Shown here: positions 5,918-11,208 of the stretch, one piece after another
Layout of the letters: each line of letters begins with the position of its first letter
Numbering within the stretch: the first letter of the stretch is position 1
NCBI GenBank assembly: GCA_024645155.1
Contig: JAHEGF010000009.1
Span: 1 to 11,208, forward strand
Reading direction: 5' to 3'
DNA: 11,208 nucleotides
DNA from: Phyllobacteriaceae bacterium
Lineage (GTDB): Bacteria; Pseudomonadota; Alphaproteobacteria; Rhizobiales; Rhizobiaceae
The notes under the pieces: model-generated
What the model was told of the DNA's origin: nothing
What the model saw: the letters and a program-made list of their open reading frames with translations, nothing else
Databases searched by the model: none
Translations under genes and position numbers: made by a program

Positions 5918-7519
5918 TTGTACTGGATCGCTGCTGTTATCGTGCTCGTTATCGTCGCTGCGCTCATAATTCTTGTTCTCGGCAGGTTCTATGTGAAGTC
6001 GACGCGCGATACAGCGCTGATCCGCACCGGCGCCGGCGGGCGCCGGGTGGTTGTCGATGGCGGTGCCCTCGCATTTCCGTTTCTGCACAAGATCGACCGC
6101 ATAAGCATGCGCTCCATGCGGCTTGGCGTCGAACGATCCGGAAACGAATCGCTGATCACATCGGACCGGTTGCGTGTCGATCTGGAAATGGAATTTCACA
6201 TTCGCGTAGAACCGACCGAAGGCGGGATCGCCGCTGCCGCCCAGGCGATCGGCTCCAAGGGAAATCGTCCAGAGGAAATGCAGTCGCTGCTTTCCGGCAA
6301 GCTGATCAGCGCGGTGCAGGCCGAGGTGGCGCTGCGCACGATGGACGGGCTGCACGAGGACCGTAGCGGATTTACCTCGGCGGTGGCCGAACGTCTGCGG
6401 GCAACGCTGGCGCAATCCGGCCTGATGATCGAGGCGGTCTCCGTCACCAGCCTGGACCAGACGCCATTTTCCGCCCTAGACGACAACAACGCCTTTAACG
6501 CCGTGGGGATGCGCCGGCTTGCAGAACTGGTGTCGGAAAACCGCCTGGCGCGCGTCAATGTCGAGGCTGATACCGACATCGCCATCCGCAAGCGCCACCT
6601 GACGCAGGCCAAGGAACGTTTGCAGATCGAGCAAGAGCAGGAAGAAAGCGAGATCGCCAAACGCCTCGATCTCGAGCAGCAACGGATACGCGCCGATGTC
6701 GAGGTTGAGACCGCGCGAACGAAATCGGGACTGTTGACCGAAGAGGCCCGCATCGAGCGGGACCGCAGTATCAAGCAGGCAGAAATTGAGCGCGACCTGC
6801 ATCTCAGAAAACGCGAGATGGAGGCGCTGACCGAGGTCGAGACGCGCAAGCTCGATAACGCGATCATCGTTGCAGCCAAGCGCGGGGAGGAAACCCTCGA
6901 GCAGGCCAAGGCCGAAACAACCAGAAAATCGATCATCGAGGCCCAGGAATCGGTGCAGACCGCAAAAGAGGTTGCCGCCGCCGAAAGGGCCCGCAAACTG
7001 GCATTGCTGAAGGCCGAACAGGATGCAGCGGTTGATGACACGAAAATCGCCGCACAGGTGTCGACCATACGGTCGCTGGCCAAGGCGGAAAGCGAAGCTA
7101 CAGCAACGCGCGGCAAGGCAGAACGCGAACGCCTGATTGCCGAGGCTGAAGGCCGCAAGGCTGCAATCGCCGCCGAGAACACGCAAAGCGAACCGGTGCT
7201 CCGGAACCGCGTCGAAATGCACAAGCTCGACCGCCTTCCCGAAATCATGACCCAGATGATGAAGCCGGTCGAGAAGATCGATTCCATCCGGATCAATCAG
7301 ATGTCCGGCTTTGGTGGCGGTAATGGCGGTGCCCAGGGCGGCGACGTTTCGCCTTTCAACCAGGCGCTTGAATCGATCCTGGGCATGTCGGTGCAACTGC
7401 CGATGATGAAGAAGATCGGTGACGAGATCGGCATGGATTTCGATGTGCAGACAGCCGGGCGGACAGCCGATGCAGCTGGCCGTTCGGTTGCGGCAACGCA
7501 GCCGAGAAAACCGAAATAG
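5918..7519 (+). CDS. Flotillin / SPFH-domain membrane scaffold protein (YqiK/FloT-like)
   Basis: 533 residues from TTG 5918, close to the size of E. coli YqiK. A single N-terminal membrane helix (about 2-22) leads into an SPFH domain (about 25-190: FPFLHKIDRISMRSM, LITSDRLRVDLEMEFHIRV, LSGKLISAVQAEVALRTMDGL). A long charged coiled coil follows (about 200-440) with repeated AxxxERxxxxAEAE-type heptads. The C-terminal flotillin segment has RLPEIMTQMMKPVEKIDSIRI, then a glycine-rich linker (about 464-476) and a conserved-looking tail. Bacterial flotillins oligomerise at the inner membrane and organise membrane microdomains; many are encoded with an NfeD partner, but none is seen here. Instead the gene lies between a putative cytoplasmic sensor and the solute-binding protein gene, whose ATG follows after 37 bases. 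That suggests co-transcription and a scaffolding role for this transporter, which is inference. Confidence 0.92.
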   Translation: MYWIAAVIVLVIVAALIILVLGRFYVKSTRDTALIRTGAGGRRVVVDGGALAFPFLHKIDRISMRSMRLGVERSGNESLITSDRLRVDLEMEFHIRVEPTEGGIAAAAQAIGSKGNRPEEMQSLLSGKLISAVQAEVALRTMDGLHEDRSGFTSAVAERLRATLAQSGLMIEAVSVTSLDQTPFSALDDNNAFNAVGMRRLAELVSENRLARVNVEADTDIAIRKRHLTQAKERLQIEQEQEESEIAKRLDLEQQRIRADVEVETARTKSGLLTEEARIERDRSIKQAEIERDLHLRKREMEALTEVETRKLDNAIIVAAKRGEETLEQAKAETTRKSIIEAQESVQTAKEVAAAERARKLALLKAEQDAAVDDTKIAAQVSTIRSLAKAESEATATRGKAERERLIAEAEGRKAAIAAENTQSEPVLRNRVEMHKLDRLPEIMTQMMKPVEKIDSIRINQMSGFGGGNGGAQGGDVSPFNQALESILGMSVQLPMMKKIGDEIGMDFDVQTAGRTADAAGRSVAATQPRKPK

Positions 7520-7556
7520 TCGACGCAAACGTTTATCAACGGGAGGAAGAACTACC

Positions 7557-8789
7557 ATGCGTATTCAAAGACGGAATTTCCTAAAAGGCACGGCAGCGCT
7601 TGCAGCCGGCTCCGTGGCGATGCCCGCACTGATTGGCCGTTCCCTGGCCGCCGACAAGATCAAGCTTGGTTCGATCCTGGATACATCCGGCATCTTTGAT
7701 GCCTACGGCAAACCCATGGACATGGCGATGCAGCTCGCGGTCAGCGAGATCAACAAGGGCGGCGGACTTCTCGGTCGTGAAATCGAGACGATTTCCTACG
7801 ACACCCAGTCGGACATGGCGCTCTACACCCAGTACGGCCAGCAACTGGCCCGCCGCGACAAGGTGGACGTCGTTCATGGCGGCATCCTGTCGGCTTCGCG
7901 CGAGGCCATTCGCCCGACGCTGCGCAAGGCAAACACACTGTATTTCTACAACGTCCTTTACGAGGGCGGTGTATGCGACCGCAATATTGCGATCACCGGC
8001 GTCACGCCGGCACAGCAGGTCGAGGTCCTGGTTCCCGCTGCGATCAAGAAATGGGGACCGAAGATCTATATCCTGGCCGCCGACTACAATTACGGGCAGA
8101 TCACCGCGCGCTGGATGCAGAAATATGCCCAGGAAGCGGGCGGCGAAGCGATCGCTGTCGATTTCTTCCCGCTCGACGTATCCGATTTCGGTTCGACGAT
8201 TGCCAAGATCCAGACAGCGTCGCCGGATATCGTGGTTTCGGCTCTGGTCGGCGGTGCCCACCTGTCATTCTACCGCCAGTGGGCGGCTGCCGGCATGAAC
8301 ACCAAGATCCCGATGGCGTCATCAACGCTGGCGATCGGCAACGAACACAAGGTGCTGACGCCGGAAGAAGGCAACGGCATCATGGTCGCCTTCAACTACT
8401 CGCCCGAAATTGCCTCCCCTGCCAACAAGGCATTCCTTGAGGCGTGGGGCGGCATGTATGGCGACACGAGCGCGATCCATGAAATCGCGGTCTCCAATTA
8501 CCAGGGTGTGCACCTTTGGGCCGAGGCGGTGAGGCGGGCCGGTTCGATTGACCGCATGGCCGTCATCGAAGCCATTGAAGACGGCCTGTCAATCGACGGA
8601 CCGGGTGGCAAGGTGACGATGGATGCAAAAACCCATCACGCCGTTCTCGACGTTCACCTGATGGAGATCAACGGGCAGAAGCTCGACGTTGTCGAGCGGT
8701 TCGAACAGCGTCAGCCGATCGATACGCAGGCGGTCTGCGACCTGTCTGCCAATCCCGACGACACGACGCAGTACGAGATCAAGATCTGA
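7557..8789 (+). CDS. Tat-exported solute-binding protein of a HAAT (branched-chain amino acid/amide-type) ABC transporter
   Basis: 410 residues. The ATG at 7557 has GGGAGGAAG about 7-15 bases upstream. Residues 1-32 form a twin-arginine signal: QRRNFLKG, a hydrophobic stretch, then RSLAAD with cleavage near 31-32. The mature part begins IKLGSILDTSGIFDAYG and has the type I binding fold of LivJ/UrtA/FmdD proteins, with AVSEINKGGGLLGREIE, LYEG (134-137), TPAQQ (150-154), DYNYG (176-180) and SPDIVVSALVGG (222-233). The sequence is closer in style to urea/short-chain-amide binders than to classic LivJ, but the ligand cannot be named. Tat export implies folding before secretion. It is the first transporter gene and is followed by a 162-base spacer with hairpins. 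Its similarity to the AmiC-like protein upstream suggests related ligands. Confidence 0.93.
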   Translation: MRIQRRNFLKGTAALAAGSVAMPALIGRSLAADKIKLGSILDTSGIFDAYGKPMDMAMQLAVSEINKGGGLLGREIETISYDTQSDMALYTQYGQQLARRDKVDVVHGGILSASREAIRPTLRKANTLYFYNVLYEGGVCDRNIAITGVTPAQQVEVLVPAAIKKWGPKIYILAADYNYGQITARWMQKYAQEAGGEAIAVDFFPLDVSDFGSTIAKIQTASPDIVVSALVGGAHLSFYRQWAAAGMNTKIPMASSTLAIGNEHKVLTPEEGNGIMVAFNYSPEIASPANKAFLEAWGGMYGDTSAIHEIAVSNYQGVHLWAEAVRRAGSIDRMAVIEAIEDGLSIDGPGGKVTMDAKTHHAVLDVHLMEINGQKLDVVERFEQRQPIDTQAVCDLSANPDDTTQYEIKI

Positions 8790-8855
8790 TCCGATTGCAC
8801 AACGCCGGGCTTTCAGACCTGGTGTCCTCCCGGCGCCCGTGATGCAGGCACTGCG

Positions 8856-8903
8856 CCCGTGTCACGGGTCCGGGGACGGATCCGGCCGGCTAAACCGGGC
8901 CGG
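8856..8903 (+). promoter_or_regulatory. Hairpins in the spacer between binding-protein and permease genes
   Basis: Two stems lie in the 8790-8951 spacer. CCCGTG-T-CACGGG (8856-8868) is a perfect short repeat, though its loop is too small unless the stem opens. CCGGCCGG (8882-8889), loop CTAAA, CCGGGCCGG (8895-8903) pairs over 8 bases with one bulged G. No U-run follows. Such structures often lie after binding-protein genes and protect the upstream mRNA or limit read-through, giving an excess of binding protein over permease; that role is inferred here. Confidence 0.4.
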
Positions 8904-8951
8904 TGAAAACGACAACAACGAAGACCATCTTTACTGGAAGGGCGTGACACC

Positions 8952-9818
8952 ATGGATCTGGCAGCGGTCATCGCAATCGAAGTTGTCTATTCGGTAGCGT
9001 TCCTCGTGCTGATCAGCGTCGGCCTGGCGGTGGTTTTCGGAATGATGCGGGTCATCAACCTGGCCCATGGCGAATTCATGATGCTCGGAGGCTACGCAGC
9101 CATTGTCGCGGTCGGTCACGGTATCAATATCTACATCGCCATGCTGGTCGTTGCGCCGTTGGTAGTCGGCATCATCGGCATCATCATCGAACGGCTGGTG
9201 ATACGCCACCTCTATGGCCGATTGATCGACACCATGCTGGCAACGTGGGGCCTCAGTCTCTTTCTCGTCGGTTTTGCAACCATGATTTTCGGCAATACCA
9301 CGACCGGCATCTCGCCGCCGATTTCCGGCTTCTCGCTCGGCAGTTACCAGGTCAACGGCTACAATTTTTTCATCATCCTGGTAACGGCGGTCATCATCGC
9401 CGCCATGTATGCCATCCTGTCCTACACACGGCTCGGGCTGGTTGCCCGCGGCACCATGCAGGGCGCCGACATGGCTTCGGCGCTGGGTTACAATCCCGAC
9501 CGGGTCTACATGGCGACCTTTTTTGCGGGCTCGGCCCTGACCGGCATGGCAGGCGGCATCCTGGCACCGCTCGTCGGTCTCGGCCCGGCCAGCGGCGCAA
9601 CCTATATCGCCAAGGCATTCATCACCGTGATATCGGGCGGGGCGTCGGTCATTGCCGGCGTGCTTTCCAGTGCGACACTGTTCGGGCTGATATCGCAGAC
9701 CTTCACGTTTGCTGCCAGCCCGGTAGTCGGTGAGGTGGCTCTCCTCGTTGCCGCCGTCATACTCCTTCGCCTCCTGCCCCAGGGCATCACCGGCCGGTTT
9801 TTCAAGGGGCGCATGTGA
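8952..9818 (+). CDS. HAAT-family ABC transporter permease, LivH/UrtB type
   Basis: 288 residues with about eight membrane segments. The diagnostic LivH-family segment NLAHGEFMMLGGY is at 36-48 after MMRVI. The cytoplasmic coupling loop that contacts the ATPase is LGLVARGTMQGADMASALGYNPDRV (about 161-185), and its core differs from the more common RAxAQD/NxxxAxLMGI text. The end GGxxxIxGVLSSATLFG and LLRLLPQGITGRFF is also typical. It forms the inner-membrane channel with the next gene's product. The ATG at 8952 has GGAAGGG about 10 bases upstream. Its TGA overlaps the next ATG by one base (TGATG), so the permeases are translationally coupled. Substrate is set mainly by the binding protein and is unknown. 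Confidence 0.95.
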   Translation: MDLAAVIAIEVVYSVAFLVLISVGLAVVFGMMRVINLAHGEFMMLGGYAAIVAVGHGINIYIAMLVVAPLVVGIIGIIIERLVIRHLYGRLIDTMLATWGLSLFLVGFATMIFGNTTTGISPPISGFSLGSYQVNGYNFFIILVTAVIIAAMYAILSYTRLGLVARGTMQGADMASALGYNPDRVYMATFFAGSALTGMAGGILAPLVGLGPASGATYIAKAFITVISGGASVIAGVLSSATLFGLISQTFTFAASPVVGEVALLVAAVILLRLLPQGITGRFFKGRM

Positions 9819-10861
9819 TGGAGAATTCCGAATTCAAACACGCGGCTACCGTCATGCTGGTCATGATCGTGGCGCTGCTGGTCGCGCCCTCGGTGCTCGA
9901 GACGTACACGCTTTCGGTGCTGATCATTTACGGGATCCTCGGGCTCAGCCTTGGCCTTATCTGGGGCTTTGGCGGGATCCTGTGTTTCGGACAGGCGGCG
10001 TTTTACGGTCTTGGAGCCTACAGCTACGCCATTTCGGCAATCAATATCGGCGAAAGTTCGCTGCCGTTTATCCTGGGCATTGTCATCCCGTTCGTGTTTG
10101 CCGGGGTGCTGGGCGCCATGATGTTCTACGGCCGCCTGTCCGATGTCTATCTCGGCGTCGTGACACTGGTTGTCACGCTGATCTTCTTCAAGTTCATGAA
10201 CTCCACCGCGGGACCGGAATATGTCATCGGGGCGGCACGGCTCGGCGGGTTCAACGGCATTCCCGGCTTCCAGACCCTGAATGTTCCGGGTCGGCCCGAC
10301 AGCTATATCTACGACCTGGAATTCTACTACGTCTGCGCCTGTGCGCTGGTGATCGTCTACGGCCTGACGCGCTGGCTATTGGCAAGCCCGTTTGGACGTG
10401 TCGCCGTTGCGATCCGCGAAAACGAGCAACGCGTCGAGCTGATGGGATACGATGCCCGCCTGCGCAAGACGGTGCTGTTTGCCATCGGCGGCGGAATTGC
10501 CGGTCTGGCGGGAACGCTGTTTGCATCGTGGGCCGAGATCGTCACGCCGGGAATGTTTTCATTGGCGCAGTCCGCGGAGATCATCATCTGGTGCATCGTC
10601 GGCGGGCTTGGAACGCTGACCGGCCCTGTCGTTGGTGCGATGATCCTGGCCTATCTGAAATTCCTCCTTGGCCAGCAGTCGCTGATCGACAACGCCATGG
10701 TGCTCGGCCTGATCCTGGTGCTGTCGGTCCTGTTCCTGCCGCGCGGCATCGTGCCGACCATCGGGCTGCTGGTTGGCCGCACGTCCATCGGGCGCCGGCG
10801 CCGCAAGAGCGGACGCCGGGGCGGGCGGCGGCGCCATGTCAGGGATACGCAGAATGCATAG
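9818..10861 (+). CDS. HAAT-family ABC transporter permease, LivM/UrtC type
   Basis: 347 residues from the ATG at 9818, which shares its A with the upstream TGA; a GTG at 9815 is a less likely start. There are about eight to ten membrane segments. LivM hallmarks are LGLIWGFGGILCFGQAAFYGLGAY (46-69), the coupling loop SPFGRVAVAIRENEQRVELMGY (190-211) and GGLGTLTGPVVGA (262-274). It pairs with the LivH-type permease to form the transmembrane channel. The C-terminal tail is unusual: 11 of the last 27 residues are Arg (positions 321-347), which would be a strongly positive cytoplasmic end. The tail overlaps the start of the ATPase gene by 8 bases (or 26 if the earlier ATG is used). Confidence 0.95.
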   Translation: MENSEFKHAATVMLVMIVALLVAPSVLETYTLSVLIIYGILGLSLGLIWGFGGILCFGQAAFYGLGAYSYAISAINIGESSLPFILGIVIPFVFAGVLGAMMFYGRLSDVYLGVVTLVVTLIFFKFMNSTAGPEYVIGAARLGGFNGIPGFQTLNVPGRPDSYIYDLEFYYVCACALVIVYGLTRWLLASPFGRVAVAIRENEQRVELMGYDARLRKTVLFAIGGGIAGLAGTLFASWAEIVTPGMFSLAQSAEIIIWCIVGGLGTLTGPVVGAMILAYLKFLLGQQSLIDNAMVLGLILVLSVLFLPRGIVPTIGLLVGRTSIGRRRRKSGRRGGRRRHVRDTQNA

Positions 10862-11208
10862 TGTTCTGGAAACCCGCGACCTTTCGATGCGCTTCGGCGG
10901 CGTGACCGCGGTCGACAGCGTCGATTTCAGTCTGGAGCGCAACGAGCTACGCTGCCTGATTGGTCCGAACGGTGCGGGAAAAAGCACGTTCTTCAAATGC
11001 CTGACCGGACAACTCAAGCCCAGCGCCGGGCAGATATTCATCCAGGGAGAGGAAACCACCGGCTGGAACCCGCACGGGATTGCGCGACTGGGGATCGGTA
11101 TCAAGACCCAGGTGCCAAGTGTCATGGACGGGCTCAGCGTTCGTGAAAACATCTGGCTGGCGGCGCATCGCACCCACAACCGGTCAAAGGCACGGCAGCT
11201 GACCGAAA
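10854..11208 (+). CDS. HAAT-family ABC transporter ATP-binding protein, LivG/UrtD type (3' truncated by window)
   Basis: 118 codons are visible before the window ends. The N terminus LETRDLSMRFGGVTAVDSVDFSL is typical of LivG proteins. Walker A is GPNGAGKST (37-45), and the Q-loop Gln86 lies in IKTQVPSVMDGLSVREN. The signature motif, Walker B and H-loop lie beyond the window. The protein hydrolyses ATP in the cytoplasm to drive the two permeases; a second LivF-type ATPase gene is expected downstream. The ATG at 10854 overlaps the permease TAG by 8 bases and has AGGG about 9 bases upstream. An in-frame ATG at 10836 (adding MSGIRR) is possible, but its upstream ribosome site is poorer. Confidence 0.94.
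   Translation, partial: MHSVLETRDLSMRFGGVTAVDSVDFSLERNELRCLIGPNGAGKSTFFKCLTGQLKPSAGQIFIQGEETTGWNPHGIARLGIGIKTQVPSVMDGLSVRENIWLAAHRTHNRSKARQLTE

Noticed and set aside
6196..7296. Long open frame on the minus strand (366 codons), with another at 6476-7558 in a second minus frame
   Set aside because: Both lie antisense to the flotillin coiled coil, and their text is repetitive Ser/Arg/Ala or Leu/Arg/His-rich, as expected from the complement of GC-rich heptad codons. The plus frame has clear SPFH domain content and a ribosome site.
9730..10905. 391-codon plus-strand open frame overlapping both permeases
   Set aside because: It is rich in Arg, Pro, Cys and His with no domain pattern and is out of frame with the recognisable LivM-type permease. 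It is a GC-driven shadow.
1..11208. tRNA, rRNA, CRISPR array or origin of replication
   Set aside because: No regularly spaced repeats, cloverleaf-like sequence, rRNA-like sequence or DnaA-box cluster was seen on reading both strands.

Overview
The window looks like chromosomal DNA of a GC-rich alphaproteobacterium, most likely of the Hyphomicrobiales (Rhizobiales). The reasons are the GC-rich codon use, the TTG/GTG starts, the bacterial alpha-2-macroglobulin/PbpC pair, the IS5-type transposase remnant, and a branched-chain-amino-acid/amide (HAAT) transporter operon of the kind abundant in that group. The genus cannot be fixed from sequence alone.

Layout. (1) 1-2600, plus strand: the 3' end of a bacterial alpha-2-macroglobulin gene, followed with no spacer by pbpC (penicillin-binding protein 1C). 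This is a periplasmic protease trap paired with a peptidoglycan repair synthase. (2) 2606-3954: an AT-richer island between two inverted IS ends (12 of 13 terminal bases match). It lies exactly between the stop codons of the convergent genes pbpC and marR. It holds a complete minus-strand pyrroline-5-carboxylate-reductase-like gene, possible fragments of the genes that once flanked it, and the broken 3' part of an IS5-family transposase. (3) 3955-4392, minus strand: a MarR-family regulator. (4) 4393-11208, plus strand: a transport locus divergent from marR. It has an AmiC-like ligand-binding protein without a signal peptide, a 263-base spacer with a perfect 14-bp inverted repeat, a flotillin/SPFH protein, a Tat-exported solute-binding protein, two HAAT permeases, and the start of the ATPase gene, cut by the window end. 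At least one more ATPase gene would be expected downstream.

How it may work (inference). The Tat-exported binding protein captures an amide- or amino-acid-like solute and delivers it to the LivH/LivM-type permeases driven by the LivG-type ATPase. The AmiC-like protein is clearly related to that binding protein but stays in the cytoplasm, so it may sense the same ligand. The divergent MarR gene is the obvious candidate regulator. The sequence CTTGA(C/A)TTGGAAAAT(G/A)AA occurs upstream of both the sensor and the flotillin genes, as one copy at the first and inside an inverted pair at the second, which suggests shared control. A flotillin encoded between the sensor and the transporter is unusual and suggests a membrane-scaffolded uptake or sensing module. 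This is the most interesting feature of the window.
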